Positions 26,241 through 35,318 of a stretch of DNA of 64,000 bases are shown piece after piece. How positions within the stretch are numbered: position 1 is the stretch's first letter; every line of letters begins with the position of its first letter. Source of the DNA: Bacillus sp. (in: firmicutes). Its GTDB lineage: Bacteria; Bacillota; Bacilli; Bacillales; Bacillaceae. Made by a program: the position numbers and the translations under genes. The notes under the pieces were generated by a model. That model ran no database searches. It saw only the letters and a list, made by a program, of their open reading frames with translations, and was not told the origin of the DNA. The stretch lies in the NCBI GenBank assembly GCA_031180805.1, contig JAPSLL010000006.1, positions 89,572 through 153,571 on the forward strand, read 5' to 3'.

Positions 26241-26438
26241 ATTATGAGCACCTTCCCTATCTATGTATTTTTAGGAATGACTTGGTCAAACCACATTTTA
26301 TTTTACCATCATTAGGAATATTTTTCCCTCTATATGCTTGAAAGAAGAACAAGTAGATTCTTTTCAATAAATGTATAAAAATATGTAAAAAGGTTAAAGA
26401 CAAGATTATAACAATGATTACATTAGGGAGGTGTCTTG

Positions 26439-26588
26439 ATGAAAAAGGATGAACATCTAAAGAATCAAATACTTTATGTCACAAATGATGCTTACGAGAG
26501 ATTGCATCAAACAGATGATCCTAGTCAGATGGAGGAAGTAGAAATTGTTGATTTAGGAGGAAATGTAGGTTATCAACCAAAGGATAGG
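26439..26588 (+). CDS. Small acidic protein, 49 aa
   Basis: A short frame from ATG 26439 to TAG 26588 has a strong ribosome binding site (AGGGAGGTG) 5 nt upstream and a hairpin terminator downstream at 26683. The product is hydrophilic and acidic (EHLKNQILYVTNDAYERLHQ; EEVEIVDLGGNVGYQP). I do not recognise the family. The site, composition and terminator argue that it is a real gene. Confidence 0.6.
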
Positions 26589-26682
26589 TAGAATGTCAAA
26601 GGTCATTTAATTTCCTTTTTCTTCATGTATTTGAATGCACGTTACATCTTCACTCCTCATAATAGCTATATACTTAAAATGA

Positions 26683-26721
26683 AACCTTGAAATGCATTTA
26701 GCCAATCAAGGTTCTAATTTT
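26683..26721 (+). terminator. Rho-independent terminator
   Basis: AACCTTGA (26683-26690) pairs with TCAAGGTT (26706-26713), followed by CTAATTTTTA. It suits the small gene at 26439. Confidence 0.65.
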
Positions 26722-26811
26722 TACGATAATTCATCCTATTAATCTTTTAGAGCTTTCGTTTTTCCGTTCTTATTCTCTGGAAACTTATTATGTAAAATAT
26801 CTAACGACACG

Positions 26812-27363
26812 TTAATTAGTTAAATTCTCGATTTCAACAAACCAAAAACTGTCATTTTCTAAACATTTAGGATCAATTCTATTGAATTCTTCTGTTAACC
26901 AATTAATCACTGATTCAGGTATATCATTATCAATAAAGGCATCCTCACCATTCACTTCTATGGCCTTGTCAATCATTTTGGAAAATAGTAATAAACATTC
27001 TGCAAATTGATTTAAAGAAGAGTTAATAAATACTTCCTCATAATGATTACTGGTGTTAAGAAACACTATCTTTTCTTCCTGCTCAATTATACAAATCGGA
27101 TCCCCATAACTAGTTGAGCCCAAAAACAAATACTTTTCAAATTCTTCCCGCATGTTTAACACATTTGAAATAGGTCTTACTATCAATTGCGAAGAAGAAA
27201 ACTCTAAATACGGTGGAGAGCTCTCAGGTAGACCTCCTATTGTCAAAAATCTTTTCACTTCATCGGAGACATTTAAATTGATTAAGTCTTCGTCATTAAA
27301 CTTAATAAGTGGACCATCTTTGGAAACATCCCATTTTTTATTAAATTCCTCTGGTTGTATCAT
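26812..27363 (-). CDS. SUKH-type immunity protein
   Basis: This 183-aa soluble protein has the SUKH (SMI1/KNR4) layout: an N-terminal helix, VSDEVKRFLTIGGLP (the W/F-L-x-x-G/Y-x-P turn), a strand-rich centre with LFLGSTSYGDPICI, and a helical end LNQFAECLLLFSKMID. SUKH proteins neutralise polymorphic toxins of contact-dependent and secreted systems by binding them. It is the last gene of an array of four immunity-type genes. No toxin gene is adjacent. It starts at ATG 27363. The partner toxin is unknown. Confidence 0.7.
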   Translation of the reverse strand: MIQPEEFNKKWDVSKDGPLIKFNDEDLINLNVSDEVKRFLTIGGLPESSPPYLEFSSSQLIVRPISNVLNMREEFEKYLFLGSTSYGDPICIIEQEEKIVFLNTSNHYEEVFINSSLNQFAECLLLFSKMIDKAIEVNGEDAFIDNDIPESVINWLTEEFNRIDPKCLENDSFWFVEIENLTN

Positions 27364-27480
27364 CCTTCAACACCTCAATTTATAAAAGGTTCTGTTTTAC
27401 TAGCAATTTTATCATGTACTTCTGGCAATTTCTTTTCTTCTTAATAAATAAGAATTTACCTGTTATATAAAAGATTTTAT

Positions 27481-27914
27481 CTAGTTACTTACTAATGTTT
27501 GCAATTGATTTAACCAACCTTTAAAGCTATCAGTCTCTTTTTTAATAGTTTCATCATGTGAATAATAATAGACACTTGTATTGGACACTCATTTGCATGA
27601 AGACAAAAATAGTCACCATTCCCTATACTATAAAATGGGATTAATTCTTCCTTCCATCCACCTTGTTTCATCTCATAATCATAAGTAAATTCAATATTGT
27701 CATTTCCATTCGTTTTCCCATTAGCAACATTCAATTTATCTCCAGGAAAAGTGTATTCAGACATTAAATCAATAAAATATCTAAATTCATTTGGAAATTG
27801 GCACCCAAACTTTTTTTCGATATTTTCCCAATCACTTTTCGAAGGTGTTTTTAGATTCTCTAGTTCTTTCTCTAAAATACCGTCTAATATATTTGCAATC
27901 TCATCTTTTGTCAC
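27481..27914 (-). pseudogene. SMI1/KNR4 immunity protein, frameshifted near its end
   Basis: From GTG 27914 (AGAGGTAAAC upstream) the frame encodes an SMI1/KNR4 domain: WENIEKKFGCQFPNEFRYFI and a G-N-G-D-Y-F-C strand. At about 27578 the DNA reads CCAATACAAGT. One missing A turns the expected CCA AAT ACA AGT out of frame and gives a false end at 27510. In the shifted frame the normal family tail follows: SVYYYSHDETIKKETDSFKG, then WLNQLQTL and TAG at 27481. The intact protein would have about 144 residues. Mutation or sequencing error cannot be separated here. Confidence 0.75.
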
Positions 27915-28003
27915 TAAGTTTACCTCTTTCTAAAATCCTATTTATTAAAATAGTAGGTTAAACTACTTTGAAGGCTTAGCGTTGTAATTAAATAAAACGC
28001 ATA

Positions 28004-28432
28004 CTAACAATGAAAATACTCCTCCAAAAACCCATAAAACGTTGTCCAAGATTCCTTTAGCTCTCCTTTTAAAAGCAGTTCATCTTTACCCTCAAAATTC
28101 ATTATATAAATTTTATCGGTAATAGTATCAAGGACTAATACAGCATTTGCAGACATTTCACTTAACACTAGGAACTCTTTAGGAAAATCATGGACTTTCC
28201 GTGAAATTAGTGTATATGAGACAATATTGTTCTCTTCTTCTACTATATCTAATAATTCAAATGGAACATGTTCCTCCCAAAAAGGGCCTGCATATCGTTC
28301 ATAAAAATCTCGAAAAGTATTTGATACGCCAACATCCAACATCATTAAAGCATTCTTTACTACATGACTATCTTTACGTTCATATATTTCTTTTCCAAGA
28401 AGTTCATCCAGACCATCTGGTAAAATACGCAT
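28004..28432 (-). CDS. SMI1/KNR4 (SUKH) family protein
   Basis: This 142-aa SUKH protein contains NTFRDFYERYAGPFWEEHVP (the F-x-x-F/Y-Y-x-x-Y-x-G core), FPKEFLVLSEMSANAVLVLD and a final aromatic helix WTTFYGFLEEYF. Such proteins act as immunity proteins against secreted nuclease or other toxins, or more rarely in phage defence. The ATG at 28432 follows TTTGGAGGTAAA. It is the second gene of the array, 100 nt after the YezG-like gene and before the frameshifted SMI1 gene. Confidence 0.75.
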   Translation of the reverse strand: MRILPDGLDELLGKEIYERKDSHVVKNALMMLDVGVSNTFRDFYERYAGPFWEEHVPFELLDIVEEENNIVSYTLISRKVHDFPKEFLVLSEMSANAVLVLDTITDKIYIMNFEGKDELLLKGELKESWTTFYGFLEEYFHC

Positions 28433-28532
28433 TTTTCTTATTTACCTCCAAAGATTACCTCTCTACTTAGTTTAATTAACTTTTAGTTAATCGAAAATCG
28501 TTCATTTGTTAATAATTGTTTGGTTTTATATG

Positions 28533-29006
28533 TTATTTATTTTCACTCTTGATTTGTTCATACCAATTCCTAGCAATAGAGCGTGCAGTATTATGAGAAT
28601 CATTTGTATATACAGGTTCATATGTATATTCTGCCGTTAGTTTATTTGCTTGTACATCATAAACAATTTTTATTTCTGTTGGCATTTCATGTTTATATTT
28701 ATTGCATAATTTAATCATTTTTTTAATATTTTCATTTATTATTTTCACAATAGCTTTTTGTCGCTCGACTGATACATCATAAGAAAAATTCCCATCTTCC
28801 TTGATTAATGTATCATTCAGTTTATGTCTCTCTACAATCCTATCATTGATATTATAAAAAAAGTCATTTGATATAAGACCTTCTTCATATGAACAATAAA
28901 TATATATTTTATTAGCTCTTTCATATACATACTCTAAGCATATTGAAACGATATCTGCCTGCAATTCATTAAAGGAATCCTCAAATAGTTTATCCAGTTC
29001 TTTCAC
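28533..29006 (-). CDS. YezG/DUF600-family antitoxin
   Basis: This 157-aa protein fits the YezG-like immunity family (DUF600), which in Bacillus subtilis protects against the LXG toxin YeeF. It has an N-terminal helix, the strand KIYIYCSYEEGLISNDFFYN, and a C-terminal strand pair KIVYDVQANKLTAEYTYEPV before a closing helix. It is the first gene of the array. The partner LXG toxin would be expected just upstream (above 29006), but a GGDEF-EAL gene lies there instead. The GTG at 29006 abuts AGGAG, so the start is uncertain. Confidence 0.75.
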   Translation of the reverse strand: MKELDKLFEDSFNELQADIVSICLEYVYERANKIYIYCSYEEGLISNDFFYNINDRIVERHKLNDTLIKEDGNFSYDVSVERQKAIVKIINENIKKMIKLCNKYKHEMPTEIKIVYDVQANKLTAEYTYEPVYTNDSHNTARSIARNWYEQIKSENK

Positions 29007-29138
29007 TCCTATCTCAACATTTCTTCATCATCTCTTACATAGACAAATATATCGATTGTTAGTACATAACATTAACACTATTCGAACATAACAGCAAAAC
29101 ATAACTATAGTTTGTAGAGCTAGAAAGTCCCCATAAAC

Positions 29139-29172
29139 AAAAAAGAACCGTGGGGCATTTTTCACGATTCTT
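29139..29172 (-). terminator. Rho-independent terminator
   Basis: AAGAACCGTG (29143-29152) pairs with CACGATTCTT (29163-29172) with one G-U pair, and the minus strand continues as TTTTTTG. It ends the PAS-GGDEF-EAL gene. Confidence 0.8.
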
Positions 29173-29179
29173 CTCGAAA

Positions 29180-31939
29180 TCATAGATACATTTTTTCAAA
29201 TTCCATAGCTGCACATGGTCTGCCGTAATAAAAACCTTGAATATGATGACAGTTTTGCTCTAATAAAAAGGCAAGCTCTTCCTTTGTTTCGACACCCTCG
29301 GCAATAACATCCATATTTAGCTGCTGAGCCATTTTAATCATGGCGGCTGTAATTGGAGCATTTTCAGATTGACAAGAAATATGTTTAATGAAAGACATGT
29401 CAATTTTTATTCCGTCTAGTTTAAATGCTTTTAAATAATGAAATGAGGAATAGCCTGTCCCAAAATCATCAATATATATTTTCACACCCATTTCCTTTAA
29501 CTCAAGGAGGGTTTGATAAATATACTCCTCATTTTTCATTAAAGAATTCTCAGTTATTTCAAGCTCGATCCAATGACCGTCCAACTCGTATTCTGCTAAC
29601 AAATCTCGTAAATCTTGAGCAAATCCACTTTGTAAAAATCGCTGTGAGCTAATATTAACACTAATTGGGATTAGTGGAATATTTGCATTTCTCCACGCAA
29701 CTAGCTGCTCACATACTTGTCGCTTCATCCATTTTCCTAATGGAATAATAAGACCTGTTTCTTCCGCAAGCGGGATAAATTCACCTGGTGAAACTAACCC
29801 GTACGTAGGATGCATCCAACGTATCAATGCTTCTGCACCGATCGTTTTGCCTGTCAATGCATCAACACGCGGCTGGAAATGTGCAATGAATTCTTCATTC
29901 ATTATTGCTTTTCTTAAATCTCGTTCCATAAAGAACCGTTGGAATTGTTTATCATCCATCGAATTTGTGTAAACCTGGTACATATTTCTCCCTTGTTCCT
30001 TTGCCTGATAAAGAGCAATATCCGCCTTTTTCATTAAATCTACAGCAGTGATTCCCGATGTTGGAAAAAAGCTAATCCCAATGCTTGTCGACACCATTAG
30101 TTCATATTCGTCAATATGAAGCGGTGTGCTCAGCTTTTCTAATAGATTTTTTGCTAAATTGATAACCTCCTCTTGTTTATCAATTACAGGGCAAAGAACC
30201 ATAAATTCATCCCCACCCAATCGTGCAAGATGCTGCTTCTTGCGATCAATTGTGTCAAGTAAACGGGATGATATTTCTTCAAGAAGCTGATCACCAATTA
30301 AATGTCCTAGCGTATCGTTAATCGATTTGAACCGGTCTAAATCAATAAATAAAACAGCGAGCTGAAGATTCATTTTCTCAGCTTGTTGTAAGGATTCATC
30401 AAGCTTTTTAACAATCCACCTTCTGTTTGGCAGCTTTGTTAGTTCATCATGATGTGCGAGATATTCGTTTATTTCTTGGATCCGCCGCTGCTCTGTAATA
30501 TCTTTACCAATTGAGTATACCCCTTTAATTTGTTTATCAACGATTATTGGAAGAAACGTTACATTAAAAACAAATTTCTCCCTCTGAGTTTGGACATTTA
30601 CATCAAAATTTTGTGGGTTCCCTTCAATCGCTTTCTGAAAATAATGAACAGTCATTTCTTTATCCTCGTCAGCGACTAGTTGCTCTAATGTGAGATAAGG
30701 AACTGCACCATTTGCATTTTTATATAATTCCAACATATTTGGATTCATATCAATGATTTCCCCACTAGGCGTAACTGATATAACATAATCTTGACTAAAT
30801 TGAAAAAGTGATTGATATTGAAACTGGTTTACCTGGAGCTCTCTTTGGGTTGATCGTAATTCAGATATATCATGAACTGAGCCAACGATTTCAATGACAG
30901 CATCCTCTTGCACTATAGGGGTAATATCCACAAATACAAGCCTACCTTCTAATTCAACCTCATAATTTACTCTGTTTCCTTTAAAAGCTTCTTTATAGTG
31001 GCGATACTTTAAGTCAGCAATTTCTTTCGGAAAAACATCATGTGGCGTATGATGTAAAAGAGTTGCTTCATCCGCTCCAATCGCATCTAAGAGCTTACCT
31101 GCAGCCATTGTATAAATGAATCTCCCTTTACCGTCCATTTTCATCTTAAATATTCCATTTTGGAGGTTTTTCATTGTTTCAATAAAATCAACCTTCATTA
31201 CTTCCTGCAGTTGATTTTCCACAGTTACTCTTTTCGTAATATCTGTTGATACACTGAAATACTGGTATGGTCTTCCATCGTCATCTAAAAAAGGAACAAT
31301 AGTTGTTTCTACCCAGTACAAGCTTCCATCCTTTGCTTTATTTAAAATTTCCCCCTGCCAAATTTCACCTTGACGAATCGTTTTCCATAAGTGACGGAAA
31401 AATTGTTTGGGATGATAATTAGAGTTTAATATACAAAAATTTTCGCCAATTAATTCTTCTACATTGTATTTCGACAAGTCACAAAACTTTTGATTTACAA
31501 GCTTGAAATTCCCCTTCGGATCGGTAATGGCAATCATTGTTGATTTATCTAATGCTAGTTTGATATTTGCTAATTCCTTGCTTACATTCTTCAGTTGTTC
31601 AGATTTATTACGTTGTAAATCCTCTATAATCATTATCTTATATTGCACATCTTCAATCGTTAGTTGTTGTGTTGTTACTTTGACTTTGATAAGCTGGGAT
31701 TGCCCACTGATCCCAAAGCATTTTTGCTTGTTCGTCCCTTCATCAATGGAATACGTATAATCTGAAAGTATTGTATCAACATGGCGACCATCGGCATGTT
31801 CATTTTTCAAAGAAAAAAGATTTTTAGCATTTTCATTTATGTAAACGATGATCCCTCTCGTGTCGATTACGATGATTGGGTCTGTTAAATGTTCAAATAG
31901 TTGAAAAAACTGGCGATTTGCAGCTGTGTACTGAGTCAT
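29180..31939 (-). CDS. PAS-GGDEF-EAL cyclic-di-GMP signalling protein
   Basis: This 919-aa cytoplasmic protein has four successive PAS domains (about residues 5-110, 125-240, 250-365, 370-485), then GGDEF (about 490-655) and EAL (about 660-915). The diguanylate cyclase site RLGGDEFMVL is intact, but the inhibitory I-site five residues upstream reads RKKQ instead of RxxD. The EAL domain keeps AEALIRW, VNISSQRF, EITENSLM, IDDFGTGYSS and AEGVETKEE, so phosphodiesterase activity is likely. It has no membrane helices, so PAS must sense internal signals. ATG 31939 (GAGGGG upstream) is preferred. Confidence 0.93.
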   Translation of the reverse strand: MTQYTAANRQFFQLFEHLTDPIIVIDTRGIIVYINENAKNLFSLKNEHADGRHVDTILSDYTYSIDEGTNKQKCFGISGQSQLIKVKVTTQQLTIEDVQYKIMIIEDLQRNKSEQLKNVSKELANIKLALDKSTMIAITDPKGNFKLVNQKFCDLSKYNVEELIGENFCILNSNYHPKQFFRHLWKTIRQGEIWQGEILNKAKDGSLYWVETTIVPFLDDDGRPYQYFSVSTDITKRVTVENQLQEVMKVDFIETMKNLQNGIFKMKMDGKGRFIYTMAAGKLLDAIGADEATLLHHTPHDVFPKEIADLKYRHYKEAFKGNRVNYEVELEGRLVFVDITPIVQEDAVIEIVGSVHDISELRSTQRELQVNQFQYQSLFQFSQDYVISVTPSGEIIDMNPNMLELYKNANGAVPYLTLEQLVADEDKEMTVHYFQKAIEGNPQNFDVNVQTQREKFVFNVTFLPIIVDKQIKGVYSIGKDITEQRRIQEINEYLAHHDELTKLPNRRWIVKKLDESLQQAEKMNLQLAVLFIDLDRFKSINDTLGHLIGDQLLEEISSRLLDTIDRKKQHLARLGGDEFMVLCPVIDKQEEVINLAKNLLEKLSTPLHIDEYELMVSTSIGISFFPTSGITAVDLMKKADIALYQAKEQGRNMYQVYTNSMDDKQFQRFFMERDLRKAIMNEEFIAHFQPRVDALTGKTIGAEALIRWMHPTYGLVSPGEFIPLAEETGLIIPLGKWMKRQVCEQLVAWRNANIPLIPISVNISSQRFLQSGFAQDLRDLLAEYELDGHWIELEITENSLMKNEEYIYQTLLELKEMGVKIYIDDFGTGYSSFHYLKAFKLDGIKIDMSFIKHISCQSENAPITAAMIKMAQQLNMDVIAEGVETKEELAFLLEQNCHHIQGFYYGRPCAAMEFEKMYL

Positions 31940-32150
31940 GGTCGTAATTCCCCTCATTTAAAACATACTCTTTTAATTTAATTTATTATACCATTGAATC
32001 GTTCTGAAACGACATCAATTGGAAAAACTTTCAATTTTATTGCATAAAAATGACATTTCATAGAAACTATTACAATGTCCCTTTTCTTCAATCATACAAA
32101 AATGCCCTGCTCCCAAGAAGAAGCAAAGCATCTATTCTCATACAAAATCT

Positions 32151-33488
32151 TTATCGATTGCCACCTACACGTCCTAACCCCTTTATGCGAAGGAATGGCA
32201 TTTTTCCACGCTCTTTAACATGAACGATACTACTGACAACTATAAGCTCAGCTAATATTCCCATTGATTGAGCTATGGCACCAATCATCCCATTCCAATG
32301 TGATGCAAATTTAACCGCAATAACTAATACAATGAATGTCATGATTAAATTTGCAGACTGAGAAAAGATCGTAACCTTCGTTTGCTTATGAATCATTAGT
32401 AACCCATTAAAGTAATCGACAAATGGGAAGATTAGAGCCATTAGAATGAATAGCTTTAATACTTGTAAACTAGCATCTAATAATCTTCCACTCACACCCA
32501 TGACATGCTCTAGGAAGAACGCTCCTAATGGTGTAAAGCAAAACAATGTAAGTAAAATGAAGGGAATAAATCCGATTATAAACGAGAATTTTTTAACCTC
32601 TGGCTCATGGTCATCATAAAAATTAATCACAATTTGGTGCATGTAGGAGAAAAAGCTTAAAAACAGTTGGGCAACACTTAAAGCAAGCGCATAGCTTGCA
32701 ATCGCTAGCTCGATATCAGCTGTTTTTCCTAAAAACACGTTGATCGCTGGACCAATCATGACGATAATAACGGATGAGAGCATAAGTGGACTATAAAAAT
32801 TAAAGATTGTTCGTTTCGATGGGATTTGATTCTCATGTGATTCAGGCATCTTCCGAACTAATGAACGGCCTTCTATATAGCTAACAAGACACTCGATCAT
32901 CATCCCAACGAGAAAAATAATCGCTCCTGTTTTCCCTGTTATATGTCCTGTATAAATAAATAATAAAGACAATAAATACATAGCTGCAAGCCTAATACCC
33001 ATGCCTATCGTTAACCATTTCGTTTGACGATTATAAATGATAATCCCTTGATTTAAGCAGCGGAGCGCGGAAAAAATCGTCACAAATATGAGCACCTGAT
33101 AAATGTTTTTAATATACTCAACCATTCTGTCATTTGCCCCGTAAACGTTCGCAAAAATAAAATCCCCAACAGGTGTAAATGCAACAGCACATGCAACAAG
33201 TGTTAAACTGACGATAATGTAAATCGTAAACCTCGACATTAGCTTAAATGAATATGTATCCCTTACTAAGGAAGAACATGTTTGACGAAGCAACACCCCA
33301 AGTCGTTCTGTAATTCCAAACAAGCTCATCGCAATCGCATAGCAAGCGATAATAAATTCTGAATTGTCCGCTCGAACAAGTGTACTATTAATAATAATAT
33401 GAGATAATGTAACAAGACTTGCCGAGCACCCTAATGGAATAAAGAAAAACAACAGTGTTTTCGTATCCAACCCCTCTGATTTATTCAT
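32151..33488 (-). CDS. MATE/ANK-like multidrug or lipid exporter family protein
   Basis: This 445-aa protein has 12 membrane helices in two related halves, each starting with an amphipathic segment (FFFIPLGCSASLVTLSHIII; FNFYSPLMLSSVIIVM). It resembles the MOP-superfamily multi-antimicrobial extrusion proteins of Bacillus, and the ANK/progressive-ankylosis-like branch. The substrate is unknown. It begins at ATG 33488 with AAAGGTGATGGGG upstream. No terminator is obvious in the 190 nt before the PAS-GGDEF-EAL gene, so limited read-through is possible. Confidence 0.75.
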   Translation of the reverse strand: MNKSEGLDTKTLLFFFIPLGCSASLVTLSHIIINSTLVRADNSEFIIACYAIAMSLFGITERLGVLLRQTCSSLVRDTYSFKLMSRFTIYIIVSLTLVACAVAFTPVGDFIFANVYGANDRMVEYIKNIYQVLIFVTIFSALRCLNQGIIIYNRQTKWLTIGMGIRLAAMYLLSLLFIYTGHITGKTGAIIFLVGMMIECLVSYIEGRSLVRKMPESHENQIPSKRTIFNFYSPLMLSSVIIVMIGPAINVFLGKTADIELAIASYALALSVAQLFLSFFSYMHQIVINFYDDHEPEVKKFSFIIGFIPFILLTLFCFTPLGAFFLEHVMGVSGRLLDASLQVLKLFILMALIFPFVDYFNGLLMIHKQTKVTIFSQSANLIMTFIVLVIAVKFASHWNGMIGAIAQSMGILAELIVVSSIVHVKERGKMPFLRIKGLGRVGGNR

Positions 33489-33784
33489 TTCTCCCCATCA
33501 CCTTTTGTTTAATAAAAAAGCTATTTGATTTCCAACGTAAGTTTGATATTTATTATAACTCGTTTCCAAATGAAGGTATATCATTTTGCATATAACTCCA
33601 CTAAATCCTCTTTTTAGCATTACATGTGTGATTCTAGCGTATTGCTTCATATAGATCTTATTTCTTTATCAATATAAAATGACACAATTAAAGGATTGAA
33701 TATAGAGAATCGTTGGTTAGTAAAGAAGAAACTTCGAACAGGGGACAAATAAGCTAACCTTTTAAGAATTTCGTATTTTTATAG
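33489..33784. other. Intergenic region, no gene seen
   Basis: About 300 nt of AT-rich DNA between the thiE terminator and the MATE-like gene. It should hold the promoter of that gene. I see no open frame with a ribosome binding site and no structured RNA. Confidence 0.4.
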
Positions 33785-33808
33785 AAAAAAGGCTGAATTA
33801 ACAGCCTT
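33785..33808 (-). terminator. Rho-independent terminator of thiMDE
   Basis: AAGGCTG and CAGCCTT flank a 6-base loop, with a T-run on the minus strand. It lies 15 nt past the thiE stop. Confidence 0.85.
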
Positions 33809-33822
33809 CTTAAAAAGTTATT

Positions 33823-34485
33823 TTATATTAAAGAGTTATTTATTGTATTTAATAATCTTCGGGTATTTTCCAATGGATGAACCGCTAAGCTTATTTCTGA
33901 TATAATAGCTACACCATTTCCACCATTTTTTATTACTGGAGCTGCATTTTCTGATGTTATTCCGCCAATCCCGACAATTGGAATATCGATGCCTATGCGT
34001 CGTATTTCTTTAATGAGTGTTGTTCCTTGCGCTTTCTTAGCATCTTCTTTAGTCGTTGTCGTGTAAATTGGTCCGATTCCTAGGTAATCTGCTCCATCCG
34101 CAATCGCAGAATGAGCCTCCTCTAGATTATGAGTTGAAACACCGAGTATCTTATCGCCAATTTTTTCTCTTACTTCTTTAACTGAACCATCGTCTTGTCC
34201 AATATGAACTCCGTCAGCATCAAGAGCTAAAGCTAATTCAATATCATCATTAATGATAAATGGGACCTTCTGATTTTGACAAATGGATTGTAATTGCTTT
34301 GCAAATTGATATTTTTCTTCTCCTGTCAATGAATCTGTTCCCTTTTCCCTAAACTGAAAAATAGATATTCCACCTTCAATCGCTTGTTGAAGTACAAGTT
34401 CAGGTTCAATACGGCAATTATTGCTCCCCATAATGAAATATAGTTTTAGTAAGCTTTCCATTTGTTCTTTTGAAATTCTTGGCAA
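33823..34485 (-). CDS. thiE: Thiamine-phosphate synthase
   Basis: This 220-aa TIM-barrel enzyme joins HMP-PP with HET-P to make thiamine phosphate. Motifs are GGISIFQFREKG, PFIINDDIELALALDADGVHIGQDD (partial), LGIGPIYTTTTK and PIVGIGGITSENAAPVIKNG. It is the last gene of the operon thiM-thiD-thiE; its TTG start lies one base from the thiD stop and has GAGGGGG upstream, so translation is coupled. The operon covers the salvage branch (HET kinase, HMP kinase) plus the joining step. Confidence 0.95.
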   Translation of the reverse strand: MPRISKEQMESLLKLYFIMGSNNCRIEPELVLQQAIEGGISIFQFREKGTDSLTGEEKYQFAKQLQSICQNQKVPFIINDDIELALALDADGVHIGQDDGSVKEVREKIGDKILGVSTHNLEEAHSAIADGADYLGIGPIYTTTTKEDAKKAQGTTLIKEIRRIGIDIPIVGIGGITSENAAPVIKNGGNGVAIISEISLAVHPLENTRRLLNTINNSLI

Positions 34486-34486
34486 T

Positions 34487-35293
34487 TCAATTGCCCCCTC
34501 TTTGTCTTCTTCGATATGCCCAATGATTTGTCGGTCCGTGTCCCTTACCTAGTTTTAAATCATCTTCAATTGCTGCCTGAATAAAGCTTTTTGCTGTTTG
34601 AACAGCATGTTTAACTGACTGTCCTTTTGCCATTTCTGCTGTTATTGCTGCGGCAAATGTGCAGCCTGTCCCATGGGTATTTTTCGTGCTTTTTCGTTGT
34701 CCTTTAAAAAAGCTAGCATTTACCCCATCATATAAAATATCAACTAATTCTTCCTCATCACCATGTCCACCTTTCAATACGACATGCTTCGCTCCAAGCT
34801 TATGCAATCTTCTAGCTGCTTCTAACCGATCATCAATCGAAAGAATACGCATATTAGTTAACACTTCTGCTTCTGGGATATTTGGTGTCACGACCATAGC
34901 TAGAGGTAAAAGATATTCTTTGAGTGCTTGTACAGCCTCATCTTGTAGTAATGACGCTCCACCTTTTGCAATCATTACAGGATCAACAATAATATTTTCC
35001 CATTTGAATTTAATGATGCACTCAGAAACAACCTGAATGATATTTGCGCTAAATAGCATACCGGTTTTTATCGCATCCACCCCTAAATCCGTTCCAATCG
35101 CTTCGATTTGTTCGACAATTGCCTCAGTTGACAGCGGATATACGCCATGAACCCCAAGTGTGTTCTGCGCTGTAATAGCTGTAATAGCAGACATACCGAA
35201 AACGTCTAATTCCTGGAAGGTTTTAATATCAGCCTGAATGCCCGCACCACCGCCGCTGTCTGAACCTGCTATTGTTAATGCTCTGCCTATCAC
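34487..35293 (-). CDS. thiD: Hydroxymethylpyrimidine/phosphomethylpyrimidine kinase
   Basis: This 268-aa ribokinase-fold enzyme phosphorylates HMP and then HMP-P. Motifs are TIAGSDSGGGAGIQADIKTF at the N-terminus, DAIKTGMLFS, the DPVMIAKGG strand and the C-terminal anion hole KNTHGTGCTFAAAI with its catalytic Cys. The GTG start follows GGAGAGGAG. It lies 25 nt behind thiM and directly before thiE, under the same TPP riboswitch. Confidence 0.95.
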   Translation of the reverse strand: MIGRALTIAGSDSGGGAGIQADIKTFQELDVFGMSAITAITAQNTLGVHGVYPLSTEAIVEQIEAIGTDLGVDAIKTGMLFSANIIQVVSECIIKFKWENIIVDPVMIAKGGASLLQDEAVQALKEYLLPLAMVVTPNIPEAEVLTNMRILSIDDRLEAARRLHKLGAKHVVLKGGHGDEEELVDILYDGVNASFFKGQRKSTKNTHGTGCTFAAAITAEMAKGQSVKHAVQTAKSFIQAAIEDDLKLGKGHGPTNHWAYRRRQRGGN

Positions 35294-35318
35294 TATATCT
35301 CCTCTCCTTTCATGCCTT

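Noticed and set aside
26812..29006. A toxin gene or LXG domain near the immunity array
   Set aside because: No LXG, YeeF-like or nuclease toxin frame was seen on either strand from 26.2 to 32 kb.
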